Positions 24,093 to 32,480 of a stretch of DNA of 39,679 bases are shown piece after piece. Under the pieces are notes generated by a model, which ran no database searches, was not told the DNA's origin, and saw only the letters and a program-made list of their open reading frames with translations. A program made the translations under genes and the position numbers. Position 1 is the stretch's first letter, and the number at the start of each line of letters is the position of its first letter. Source of the DNA: Bacteroidales bacterium (GTDB lineage Bacteria; Bacteroidota; Bacteroidia; Bacteroidales; UBA932). Location: positions 1 to 39,679 of the forward strand of contig JAGBVR010000004.1 of NCBI GenBank assembly GCA_017630215.1, in the 5' to 3' direction.

Positions 24093-25214
24093 TTGAAAAT
24101 AGCAATACTGTCCTGTTTCTACCCCTATCGAGGAGGAATCTCTCAGTTTAACGCTTGTCTATATGGTGAACTGAGCAAAATGCATGTTGTCAGAGCCTTC
24201 AATTTCAAAAGACAATATCCTGAATTCCTCTTTCCGGGAAAGACACAATTTGTGACAGCTGACGATGAGGCCGTACCGGTAGAGAGTACATCTTTGCTGG
24301 ATACGGCCAATCCTTTTACATACCATAGCACATACAAGGAGATACGCGACTGGAATCCAGACGTTCTTATCGTAAGATACTGGATGTCATATTTTGCCCC
24401 GTCTTTGGGCTATATAACCAGAAAGATGAAGAAACATTGCAAGGTGATTTCCATTCTTGACAATGTAATACCTCATGAACCGCATTTCTTCGACACACCT
24501 CTTACCAGATATTTTCTCAATGGCAGTACCGGATCGGTAACTCTTTGTGAAGCAGTATCTAAAGACTTATTGAAAATAAATCCGGGTGCCCGATACACAG
24601 TCATACAGCATCCGCTTTATTCTCATTTCGGGACAAAGAAAGACAGAGTGGAAGCAGAAAGAAAGCTTGGTCTTGCTCCGGGCAAGAAGAATCTCCTGTT
24701 TTTCGGACTTATCAGAACCTACAAAGGGTTGGACATACTTCTGGAAGCATTTGGAAAGCTCTCAGATGAATATCAACTCATCATTGCCGGTGAACCGTAC
24801 GGATCTTTTGACAAATATCAAGAGATTATCGACAGACTTCCCGGGAAAGACCGCATCTTCATGGATCTCAAATACATAAAGGATTCTGAGGTGACGGATT
24901 ACTTCTCCGCAGCAGATCTGGCAGTGCTTCCATACAGAAGCGCGACACAAAGCGGAATCAGTTCCGTATCATATCATTTCGAGGTACCGATGGTTGTCAC
25001 CGACGTCGGAGGCCTTAAGGAAACTATTGGTGACAGAGGCACAGGACTTGTGGCCTCGGAAGGGACTCCGGATGCCATACGAAATGAAATATTGAAATAT
25101 TTTGAAGATCCTTCCGTGAAGGAGAGATGCATCGAGGCTATTCGACTGGAGAAGGAAAGACTATCATGGAATACATTTGCCCGAGAGCTTGAAAGTTTTA
25201 TCGAGGCACTATAA
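24093..25214 (+). CDS. Glycosyltransferase, GT-B fold (GT4-like)
   Basis: A 373-residue cytosolic glycosyltransferase. The likely start is TTG, giving (M)KIAILSCFYPYRGGISQFN, a normal first beta-strand and Gly-rich loop; no ATG is suitably placed. The C-terminal donor domain has LLFFGLIRTYKGLDILLEAF and YFSAADLAVLPYRSATQSG followed by VPMVVTDVGGLKETI, as in GT4 enzymes whose EX7E motif is modified. The acceptor is unknown. It is 3 bases after the OmpH-like lipoprotein gene and 2 bases before the LysM gene, so the three are one operon. Confidence 0.88.
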   Translation: MKIAILSCFYPYRGGISQFNACLYGELSKMHVVRAFNFKRQYPEFLFPGKTQFVTADDEAVPVESTSLLDTANPFTYHSTYKEIRDWNPDVLIVRYWMSYFAPSLGYITRKMKKHCKVISILDNVIPHEPHFFDTPLTRYFLNGSTGSVTLCEAVSKDLLKINPGARYTVIQHPLYSHFGTKKDRVEAERKLGLAPGKKNLLFFGLIRTYKGLDILLEAFGKLSDEYQLIIAGEPYGSFDKYQEIIDRLPGKDRIFMDLKYIKDSEVTDYFSAADLAVLPYRSATQSGISSVSYHFEVPMVVTDVGGLKETIGDRGTGLVASEGTPDAIRNEILKYFEDPSVKERCIEAIRLEKERLSWNTFARELESFIEAL

Positions 25215-25216
25215 TA

Positions 25217-26926
25217 ATGAAGTTTATGCAGAGAATTATACTCAGCCTGCTTACAGCAGTATTAATTTCGGCAGGCATCACATCAGAAATACATGCACAG
25301 GAATACGAGAGTACTCCTGTCACCATTTCAAGCGAGAAAGTCAAGATAAACGGCCAGATATGCTATTCTCACATAGTGCTGGAAAGACAGACCCTGTATT
25401 CCATAAGCAAGGCTTATAATGTGACTGTAGATGATATCTACAGATTCAATCCCAGCCTTAAGGAAAAAGGACTTCAGAAGAACTCTATCCTCATAATCCC
25501 GGCAGTCGAGAACTTAGCTGAAGCTACCTCAGAAGTTCCGAAAACAGAACATATTGTCAAACAAGATAAGAACCAGGAGGCAGAAACCAAGGAGACACCC
25601 GCAGAAGATGAAGCCGTCTCCAGTGTTCCTCAAAGACTCCATACAGTGAAATGGTTTGAGGACCTGGATATGATTGCCAGAAAATATGGAGTCAGCGTAG
25701 AGGCTATAATGAATGCTAACGGGCTCAGCGGAAGAAAACTGGCCAAAAGGCAGAAACTAGTCATCCCATATACAGATGAAGTGACTCCGTATTATAACAC
25801 AGATATGGAACCTAGCATCGAAAGTGTAGACACAACCCAAACCGCAGACACTGTATCAGAGGAAAAGCCAGGCATTCTGGAAGGATTGTTGTTCCCGAAA
25901 AAAGAAGTCAATCTCAGTCTGATAATGCCATTCAAGGCTACCGGAACATCCAGCAACACCGGCAACATGGATTTCTACAGCGGAGTTCTTCTGGCTGTCA
26001 ACGATATGGCAAATGAGGGCACTTCATGCAATCTGAATGTTTACGATTCCTCTAATGGTTCTGTTTCAAAGGAGAACATTGAGAGCAGCGATATCATAAT
26101 CGGTCCCGTATCCCCTGCAGAACTTACCGGGATACTTGAAATGGATCCTATAGCTGTAGTCTCGCCTCTTGACCAAAGAGCAGCAGCACTGACCAAATCA
26201 TTCAGCGAAATGATACAGGCTCCTACTCCGCTTGATCTGCAATACAAAGATCTCATTGAATGGATAAATGAAGACCTTGAGTATAGCGACAGGTTCATCG
26301 TTATAACAGAGAAAGGAGGTACACAAACAGAAGTCACCGTACAGATGAAGGCCGCCGCTGACTCATCCGGACTGGAATACAAGCATCTGGCATACAGTAT
26401 TCTGGAAGGTAGAAATGTCACCACTTCACTTGAGTACATCATGACAGAGAGCGGAACAAACCGAGTATACATAGCTTCTGACAGCGAAGCTTTTGTCAAT
26501 GATGTAGTCAGGAATCTTAATCTGATGATTTACAAGAAATATGATGTTGTGCTATATGCACCATCAAGAATCAGGAATTACGAAACGATCGAGGTGGAGA
26601 ATTTCCATAATACGTCGCTTCACATAAGCACAGGATACTATATTGACTATAACGACCCACGAGTTCAGGAATTCCTGCTTAAATACAGGGCACTTTTCAA
26701 TGCAGAGCCGACCCAGTTTGCATTCCAGGGATACGATCTGGCAAAATATTTCATGGGAATGGTTTCAAGATATGGAAACAGATGGATATCCAGACTTGAT
26801 AACTCAGAAACATCAATGCTGCAGAGTACATACAAATTCAGAAAAGACGGAAACGGCGGATATACCAATACCGGTATAAGACGAATTGTCTATGAGGGAG
26901 ATTGGGTCGTAAGAAAGATAAGATAG
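25217..26926 (+). CDS. LysM protein with type-1 periplasmic-binding fold
   Basis: A 569-residue exported protein. After the signal peptide (about 1-25, ending IHAQ) come two LysM repeats (about 46-95, with TLYSISKAYNVTVDDIYRFN; and 138-188, with VKWFEDLDMIARKYGVSVEA). These bind peptidoglycan GlcNAc. A charged linker follows, then from about 230 a domain like ABC-type branched amino-acid binding proteins (NLSLIMPFKATG, DFYSGVLLAVNDMANEG, DIIIGPVSPAEL), reaching the end. No permease genes are near, so the binding fold is probably structural or sensing, recalling LpoA-type activators; that is inference. Third gene of the operon; its stop is one base from the convergent recN stop. Confidence 0.85.
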   Translation: MKFMQRIILSLLTAVLISAGITSEIHAQEYESTPVTISSEKVKINGQICYSHIVLERQTLYSISKAYNVTVDDIYRFNPSLKEKGLQKNSILIIPAVENLAEATSEVPKTEHIVKQDKNQEAETKETPAEDEAVSSVPQRLHTVKWFEDLDMIARKYGVSVEAIMNANGLSGRKLAKRQKLVIPYTDEVTPYYNTDMEPSIESVDTTQTADTVSEEKPGILEGLLFPKKEVNLSLIMPFKATGTSSNTGNMDFYSGVLLAVNDMANEGTSCNLNVYDSSNGSVSKENIESSDIIIGPVSPAELTGILEMDPIAVVSPLDQRAAALTKSFSEMIQAPTPLDLQYKDLIEWINEDLEYSDRFIVITEKGGTQTEVTVQMKAAADSSGLEYKHLAYSILEGRNVTTSLEYIMTESGTNRVYIASDSEAFVNDVVRNLNLMIYKKYDVVLYAPSRIRNYETIEVENFHNTSLHISTGYYIDYNDPRVQEFLLKYRALFNAEPTQFAFQGYDLAKYFMGMVSRYGNRWISRLDNSETSMLQSTYKFRKDGNGGYTNTGIRRIVYEGDWVVRKIR

Positions 26927-26927
26927 A

Positions 26928-28601
26928 TCAGGCTTCCAGCAAAGACTTCGCATTAGCAATAGCTGCATCTGTAAGCACTGAACCGCTGAGCATACGTGCC
27001 ACCTCCATAACTCTCTCGGAATCAGAGAGTCTGACAATTGTAGAAACAGCTTTTGATGTATGAGGATCAATTTCCTTAGACACAAGATAGTGTGCCGTAC
27101 CCTTTGCGGCAACCTGTGGAAGATGAGTTATAGCAAAAACCTGCATGAAACTTCCCATTTCACAGATGACTGTACCCATCTTATCTGCCACACTTCCGGA
27201 TACACCTGTATCGATCTCATCAAAGATCATCGTAGGCATATTCGCATATCTTGCCATCATAGCCTTCAAGGCCAGCATGATTCTGGACATTTCACCACCT
27301 GAGGCACATTTTGCGACATCAACGGCATTCTTTCCGGTGGAAGAGAATCTGAATAAGACAGAATCCCGACCAGTTGCAGAAACAGGAATATCATTAAGCT
27401 CCACCTCAAATATTGCATATGGGAGTTCCATATCGCGGATAGAGGCAGTGATCCTGTCTGAAAAATCAACTGATGCTGCAATGCGCTCAGAATGAATTCG
27501 GTCGGCGACATCGTTCAGATCTTTCTCTACGTGATTGATCTTAACAAGAATCAATTCACGTTTTTCTTCGAGTATGGCGGTATCTGCAAGCGACTCGGAA
27601 AGGCTGTCGCGAAAATGGATCAATTCTGACAGATCCGAACATGAATGCTTATGCATGAGGCCATATATCAATGACATACGACCTTCCACCTCTTCAAGAC
27701 GAGACTCGGAAAGATTTACTCCGGCATTGATTGACACTGCATCAGAAAGTATGTCATCTAGCTCGCGACGGCATGAATCGATTCTCTCGGCCAATTCGGA
27801 TACAGCAGGCACATAACGTCCGGCTCGAAGAAACATCTTGGCCGCTTCCTTGAGCGAAGCATCAATAGAAAGATGTTCTCCGCCAGAGGATGCTGCAGTA
27901 AAATAATCTTCTGCAGCTGAGAGTGAGGTCTTTATTTCCTCAGCATTAGCAAGCTGCTTCTGCTCTTCTTCAAGCTCAGCAAGTTCTCCTTCACGAAGCG
28001 CAGCCGCTTCAAGCTGTCTGTATTGAGCTTCATTATACTCTTTTTCGCTGATATGACGAGCAATACTATCTTCTATAGATCTGAGTTCTGCCTTGAGACC
28101 GGCCAGCGTTTTCCATAACAAGGCACATTCCTCACGCATAGACATTGTTCCAGCATAATGGTCCAATATATCCAGCTGGAACGATTTGTCTGACAGAAGA
28201 AGTGTCTGATGCTGTGAATGAATATCGATAAGTCTGGAAGAAATTTCCTGTAGAAGAACTACCGGAATAGGACAATCATTTACGAAAGCTCTTGAACGGC
28301 CTGAGCGGTTCACCACCCTGCGCACTGTAATATGGCCATCCTCCCATTCTACTTCATTATCCTCCAGTACAGTCCGTAATGTTTTATCCGTAGTCTCGAA
28401 CTCTGCCTCAACGACACAGTTGTCAGCGCCTTCCGAAACCATAGATGCATCAGCCTTGGATCCCATTACCAGAGACAAGGCACCAAGAAGTATTGACTTT
28501 CCGGCTCCAGTCTGTCCTGTAATAATGACCAGACCCTCCGGAAAATCAATTTCCAGAGAGTCTATCAATACATAATTCTTAACCTGAAGCCTTGTCAACA
28601 T
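26928..28601 (-). CDS. recN: DNA repair protein RecN
   Basis: A 557-residue SMC-like ATPase for double-strand-break repair. Walker A GQTGAGKS at 29-36 is near the N-terminus. A long coiled coil fills the middle (about 150-370). The ABC signature CASGGEMSRIMLALK and Walker B TMIFDEIDTGVSG lie near 430-470, followed by FAITHLPQVAAKG. The length is normal. It is last in the cluster after the omega-like gene, 3 bases away. There is one base between its stop and that of the convergent LysM gene, so no terminator fits between them. Confidence 0.95.
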   Translation of the reverse strand: MLTRLQVKNYVLIDSLEIDFPEGLVIITGQTGAGKSILLGALSLVMGSKADASMVSEGADNCVVEAEFETTDKTLRTVLEDNEVEWEDGHITVRRVVNRSGRSRAFVNDCPIPVVLLQEISSRLIDIHSQHQTLLLSDKSFQLDILDHYAGTMSMREECALLWKTLAGLKAELRSIEDSIARHISEKEYNEAQYRQLEAAALREGELAELEEEQKQLANAEEIKTSLSAAEDYFTAASSGGEHLSIDASLKEAAKMFLRAGRYVPAVSELAERIDSCRRELDDILSDAVSINAGVNLSESRLEEVEGRMSLIYGLMHKHSCSDLSELIHFRDSLSESLADTAILEEKRELILVKINHVEKDLNDVADRIHSERIAASVDFSDRITASIRDMELPYAIFEVELNDIPVSATGRDSVLFRFSSTGKNAVDVAKCASGGEMSRIMLALKAMMARYANMPTMIFDEIDTGVSGSVADKMGTVICEMGSFMQVFAITHLPQVAAKGTAHYLVSKEIDPHTSKAVSTIVRLSDSERVMEVARMLSGSVLTDAAIANAKSLLEA

Positions 28602-28604
28602 AGA

Positions 28605-28925
28605 CTATTCCTCGTCCTGTCTTGCCATTCTGTAGGAAATGTCCCCTTCCTGAAACTCCTCGATAGCTACGAGGCTTGGCTTAGGCTGTCTTTCATAATA
28701 TTTTGAAATCTCGATCTGCTCACGGTTCTCGAATACTTCTTCGATCGCATTGCTGTCGTTCTTGAAGTCCTCAAGCTTCTTGGTGAGTTCCTTCTTCTCT
28801 GCAATAGCAATCTGGTTTGCTCTCTTTGCAAGAATAACAACAGTCTCATAAATGTTTCCAGTAGGTGCAGCGAGATCGCAAAGGTCTCTTGTAAGTGTGT
28901 TTGTAGGTGTTTTCTTGTTTGCCAT
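28605..28925 (-). CDS. rpoZ: RNA polymerase omega subunit-like (RpoZ/Rpb6 type)
   Basis: A 106-residue acidic protein. ITRDL-like TLTRDLCDLAAPTGNIYETV, VILAKRANQIAIAEKKELTK and EEVFENREQIEISKYYE match the small Bacteroidota proteins annotated as the RNA polymerase omega subunit, recalled by eye. The family assists assembly of the polymerase beta' subunit. Its place between bamD and recN fits the Bacteroidales arrangement. Compared with the arrangement I recall in Bacteroides, coaBC and a DUF4835 gene are absent between it and recN. Confidence 0.8.
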   Translation of the reverse strand: MANKKTPTNTLTRDLCDLAAPTGNIYETVVILAKRANQIAIAEKKELTKKLEDFKNDSNAIEEVFENREQIEISKYYERQPKPSLVAIEEFQEGDISYRMARQDEE

Positions 28926-28981
28926 CTTATGTTTACTTTTCGTTTTCTACTTTATTATACTCCAGCCTGGCGAAGAGGGTT

Positions 28982-29869
28982 TCATTTTTTTTCAGCCTTT
29001 TTTTCCTCCTTGAGAAGCTTTCTTCTTTCTCTTGCATAATCCTTCTCGCTCATTTCATCATCCGGAGCTATCACATCACGACCTAGAGCCTTCTGAGCCT
29101 TACGGTATACATTATCAAGTTCCTTGCGATAATGAGACTGAGGAATCTCTCCTATGAAGTTATAATAGTCATCCACAAACGTCAGATATCTTTCCTTCTG
29201 CTTTGCAGGAACACTCATTTGGGCATATTTATAAGAAGACATGGCTATATAATAAAGAATGTCCTCTCTATAAATATTCTCAGAATCATCCTTCAGGACA
29301 TTTCTGAAAGCGAGACGGGATGACATATAGTATTCCATCTTATAATAAAGCTTCGCAGCCTCATAAGCCTTTTTGTCAAGGCGGTCATTGAGTTCCTGAA
29401 GCATGTCCTTGCAAGACTGCATATGCGGCGTGTCAGGAAAATCGATCATATACTCGGATATTTCCGTCATCGCCTTATATGTAGGGTTCTGATCAAGCTC
29501 CCATCTGAGAGTCGAACGGTAAAGACAGTCAAGTCTCAGATATCTAGCCTCAGAAGCAAACGGACTACGGGGATAAGTCTCCAGGAAATTCTCAAAGTTA
29601 GTCTCTGCCGTATAGTAATCCTTGAACTTATAATTCGAAAGTCCCCAATAGTATCTTACAGTATCATCACGCTGAGTACCGTTTGTCAGTACCGAAAGGG
29701 ATTCAAACAACGAACCTGCCTTTGAGTACTTGCCCGCATTGAAATAGTCAAAAGCAGCCTGATACTTAAGGTCAGCATCATTGCTATTGAGAAGCATCTC
29801 ATACTGAGACTTGCAAGAGGAAAGAACTGCCGCCAAGGCAGCAGCCACGATAAGAATTCTGAATTTCAT
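28982..29869 (-). CDS. bamD: Outer-membrane assembly lipoprotein BamD
   Basis: A 295-residue lipoprotein with lipobox VLSSC (C19) and TPR repeats, for example YQAAFDYFNAGKYSKAGSLF, YYWGLSNYKFKDYYTAETNF and APFASEARYLR-like FASEARYLRLDCLY. It is the TPR partner of BamA in outer-membrane protein insertion. It is longer than E. coli BamD (about 245), with a very basic/acidic tail rich in Lys and Glu (REERRK-like). It lies 14 bases downstream of trxB and 56 upstream of the omega-like gene. Confidence 0.92.
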   Translation of the reverse strand: MKFRILIVAAALAAVLSSCKSQYEMLLNSNDADLKYQAAFDYFNAGKYSKAGSLFESLSVLTNGTQRDDTVRYYWGLSNYKFKDYYTAETNFENFLETYPRSPFASEARYLRLDCLYRSTLRWELDQNPTYKAMTEISEYMIDFPDTPHMQSCKDMLQELNDRLDKKAYEAAKLYYKMEYYMSSRLAFRNVLKDDSENIYREDILYYIAMSSYKYAQMSVPAKQKERYLTFVDDYYNFIGEIPQSHYRKELDNVYRKAQKALGRDVIAPDDEMSEKDYARERRKLLKEEKKAEKK

Positions 29870-29883
29870 CTTTTAAATATCAA

Positions 29884-30807
29884 TTAAAGCATTTTCAGGA
29901 ACTTCTCTGCATCAAGGGCAGCACGGCAGCCTGAAGCCGCAGCAGTAATTGCCTGTCTGTAAAGAGGATCCTGCACATCACCGGCAGCAAATACACCAGG
30001 TACATTGGTCTTGGATGTCTTGCCATCAGTCACGATATAGCCTTCCTTATCCACCTCAACCCATTCTTTGAAAAGGTCTGAATTAGGATGATGTCCGATA
30101 GCAAGGAAAAATCCGTCAACGGCAATATCAAAAACCTCGCCATCCTTGCGCACCAGTCTTGCACCAGTCACACCATACTCATCTCCTAGTACCTCCTGGG
30201 TATTGCAGTTCCAGAGGACTTCAATATTCTCAGTGTTTCTTACGCGCTCCTGCATTGCCTCAGATGCCCTAAGAACATCTCTGCGGACAATCATATACAC
30301 CTTCTTGCAGATGCCCGCAAGATAAGTAGCCTCTTCGCAAGCTGTATCACCACCTCCTACTACAGCCACATTCTTTTTTCTGTAGAAAAAGCCATCGCAA
30401 GTCGCACATGCAGACACACCGAGGCCACGATACTTGATTTCAGAAGGAAGTCCAAGATACTTGGCTGTGGCACCTGTAGCAATGATAAGTGTCTCTGCTT
30501 CAATCTCCTTCTCACCATCCACAACGACCTTGAACGGTCTCTTAGAAAGATCTGCAGAAGTTATGGCTCCAGTACGGATATCAGCACCAAGACGAACCGC
30601 CTGGGCGCGCATTGTATCCACGAGCTGCTGTCCGGAAATACCATTCTCAAATCCAGGATAATTCTCAATATCCGTAGTAGTAGTCAGCTGACCTCCCGGC
30701 TGGGTTCCTTCATATACGACTGGAGCGATGTCCGCTCTTGAACCATAGACAGCCGCGGTATATCCGGCAGGGCCGCCTCCAACGATAAGGCATTTAATTC
30801 TTTCCAT
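29884..30807 (-). CDS. trxB: Thioredoxin reductase
   Basis: A 307-residue FAD/NADPH flavoprotein that reduces thioredoxin. GGGPAGYTAAVYGSRA is the FAD site, CATCDGFF (C134 and C137) the redox-active pair, and VVGGGDTACEEATYLA the NADPH Rossmann motif; FAAGDVQDPLYRQAITAAASGC closes the FAD site. The ATG giving MERIKCLIVGGG is taken; a TTG two codons earlier is less likely. It sits downstream of the SDR gene (39 bases) with a -7-like box in the gap. Confidence 0.95.
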   Translation of the reverse strand: MERIKCLIVGGGPAGYTAAVYGSRADIAPVVYEGTQPGGQLTTTTDIENYPGFENGISGQQLVDTMRAQAVRLGADIRTGAITSADLSKRPFKVVVDGEKEIEAETLIIATGATAKYLGLPSEIKYRGLGVSACATCDGFFYRKKNVAVVGGGDTACEEATYLAGICKKVYMIVRRDVLRASEAMQERVRNTENIEVLWNCNTQEVLGDEYGVTGARLVRKDGEVFDIAVDGFFLAIGHHPNSDLFKEWVEVDKEGYIVTDGKTSKTNVPGVFAAGDVQDPLYRQAITAAASGCRAALDAEKFLKML

Positions 30808-30829
30808 AGTCAATTATATATATAACTCG

Positions 30830-30837
30830 CAAATATA
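30830..30837 (-). promoter_or_regulatory. Putative -7 box for trxB-bamD-rpoZ-recN
   Basis: TATATTTG on the minus strand fits TAnnTTTG, 22 bases before the trxB ATG. No -33 TTG at good spacing; read-through from the SDR gene is equally possible. Confidence 0.4.
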
Positions 30838-30846
30838 CAAACTTTT

Positions 30847-31683
30847 TCAGACTTTCATAAGATATGGCTTCGCCTTTCTGTAAATCCATCCTAAAAGGCA
30901 GTCCGGCAGGATCATGCATATAGGCTTGAAGATATGGTTGAGTACCCCTGGCATCACTCCCCTACGCCTTTTGAATGTAGCCTTGAGGGCTCTGTCCACA
31001 GCCTTTTCCGGTCTGATCATAACCGCAAGAGCTCGTGCCAGCTTCCTCAGACTCTCCTTCAATGGAATCAAAGGCGTGTCCACCGCTCCAAAATAAGCAT
31101 TAGTCACACTGACACCTGTCTTCTGACATTCGATGCGGAGCTCTCTGGAATAATCCTTCACGAACCTCTTGGTAGCGCCATACATACCGATTCCCGGCCA
31201 GTTCATGCACTCAGCCAAAGAAGATATATTGAGAATATATCCACATCCTCTCTCCTTCATAGGAACAACATATTTACGACAGAGCAACATAGGAGTATTC
31301 ATATGAACCATCATGATTATCCTGAGCATTCTCTCGCTGGTTTCCGCAATACCCTGACAATACATCACTCCGGCATTATTCACCAGGACTTCCACTTCGC
31401 AACCGGCAGCCTCTGTCTGATCAAATATCAGATCTGCAGCATTCATCTGCGATAAGTCCTGAGCGATTCTCAGTATATTGAAATCAGACTTGCTTTCTAC
31501 CTTAATGTTCTGAACTTCCTTTCTTACAATCGACTCTGTTTCTTCCAGTCCGGTTGCATTAATATCCACAAGAACCAGATTGTAGCCCTTGGCAGCAAGC
31601 CTCCTGGCATACACCCTTCCCATACCGGAAGCTGCTCCAGTAATAAGGGCCCAGACTTTATAATCCTTGAAAAACTTCTTCAT
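30847..31683 (-). CDS. Short-chain dehydrogenase/reductase (SDR)
   Basis: A 278-residue classical SDR. TGAASGMG (15-22) is the nucleotide-binding glycine motif, VNNAGVM (NNAG at 102-105) and NISSLAE with Y168-x3-K172 (YGATK) form the active site. The acidic VDINATG after the second strand suggests NAD(H) preference, which is inference. The C-terminal half is basic and hydrophobic (HIFKPICMILPDCLLGWIYR), suggesting membrane contact or a lipid-like substrate. The substrate is not identified. It is upstream of trxB and divergent from the Fur-like regulator gene. Confidence 0.88.
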   Translation of the reverse strand: MKKFFKDYKVWALITGAASGMGRVYARRLAAKGYNLVLVDINATGLEETESIVRKEVQNIKVESKSDFNILRIAQDLSQMNAADLIFDQTEAAGCEVEVLVNNAGVMYCQGIAETSERMLRIIMMVHMNTPMLLCRKYVVPMKERGCGYILNISSLAECMNWPGIGMYGATKRFVKDYSRELRIECQKTGVSVTNAYFGAVDTPLIPLKESLRKLARALAVMIRPEKAVDRALKATFKRRRGVMPGVLNHIFKPICMILPDCLLGWIYRKAKPYLMKV

Positions 31684-31720
31684 ATGTGCAATTCTATCGT
31701 GTCTTATTCGAAAACGGCCG

Positions 31721-31752
31721 CAAAATTACCATTTTTTAACAGAAAACCACAA
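31721..31752 (-). promoter_or_regulatory. Promoter of the SDR gene
   Basis: TAATTTTG (complement of 31721-31728) fits TAnnTTTG, and TTG (complement of 31750-31752) stands 21 bases further upstream. The -7 box is 38 bases from the ATG. The spacing is slightly long. Confidence 0.5.
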
Positions 31753-31800
31753 TTTCCTTATGGCAATTCCATTGGACAATTTGGAATTTTTCAAATTTAT

Positions 31801-31831
31801 TTTGTGATTTTCCTTTAAATCCATATATTTG
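31801..31831 (+). promoter_or_regulatory. Promoter of the Fur-family regulator
   Basis: TTTG at 31801-31804, 19 bases, then TATATTTG at 31824-31831: a perfect fit to TTTG-N19-TAnnTTTG. The -7 box ends 19 bases before the ATG, so the leader is short. Confidence 0.8.
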
Positions 31832-31850
31832 CGACATTATTGTATAAACT

Positions 31851-32300
31851 ATGAATACACACAAGTGCCCAAACATGGAGGAGTACAAAACACTCCTGAA
31901 GAAACATTCATTGAAAGCCACACCTCAAAGGCTTGCAGTCCACGAAGCGATGATGTCTCTCGGACACGCCTGTGCAGATATGGTAACTGAGTCGATAAAG
32001 GAAAAAGGTACGGCCAAAGTTACTTTGGCTTCCGTATATAACATCCTGACTCACATGGCGATGCTGGGGATATATCATTACAGACTTAGCGCCAACAACA
32101 AGATGTACTTCGATGTCAACACATTCAAGCACATCCATTTCTACGACAAGGACAACCATACATTCAGGGATGTCATCGACGATGAACTTGTACAGCTGAT
32201 AGAGTCGCATCTGAGCCGCAAAAGAGTAAGAGGTTATAAGATCGACGGATTCGACATACAGCTGATCGGAAGACCTTCAAGAAAAAAGTACAGTGTATGA
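31851..32300 (+). CDS. Fur-family transcriptional regulator, lacking zinc-site cysteines
   Basis: A 149-residue Fur/PerR-family repressor. KHSLKATPQRLAVHEAMMSLGHA (about 18-40) and KVTLASVYNILTHMAMLGI form the winged helix. The dimerisation part has NNKMYFDVNTFKHIHFYDKDNHT. Histidines H94 and H96 of the HxH site remain, but the usual C-x2-C structural zinc ligands are absent; the only cysteines are C6 and C42. Divergent Bacteroidota Fur proteins such as Porphyromonas gingivalis Har, which senses haem, are comparable from memory. The metal or ligand is unknown. It has its own consensus promoter and a strong terminator, so it is monocistronic, and it is divergent from the SDR-trxB operon, which it might control. 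Confidence 0.88.
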   Translation: MNTHKCPNMEEYKTLLKKHSLKATPQRLAVHEAMMSLGHACADMVTESIKEKGTAKVTLASVYNILTHMAMLGIYHYRLSANNKMYFDVNTFKHIHFYDKDNHTFRDVIDDELVQLIESHLSRKRVRGYKIDGFDIQLIGRPSRKKYSV

Positions 32301-32305
32301 AAATG

Positions 32306-32342
32306 TACAGCGCCAGACACATGTGAAGGCGCTGTATTTTTT
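32306..32342 (+). terminator. Terminator of the Fur-family gene
   Basis: TACAGCGCC (32306-32314) and GGCGCTGTA (32328-32336) form a perfect 9-bp stem followed by TTTTTT, a good rho-independent terminator 6 bases after the stop codon. Confidence 0.85.
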
Positions 32343-32480
32343 GGCTCTGCCTTACAAAGGCATAGTAAGAATAACATTTGGTTCTGGCAGAAAAGACCTC
32401 ATACCTGCCTGGCAGATGCAACGAAAAAAAACTTTCCCGCATCTTATTGACCGTTGAATCTTAAATATAATTTTAAATAT

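Noticed and set aside
25900-26926. Substrate-binding protein of an ABC importer
   Set aside because: The fold fits, but no permease or ATPase genes are in the window and LysM domains precede it, so a transport role is not called.
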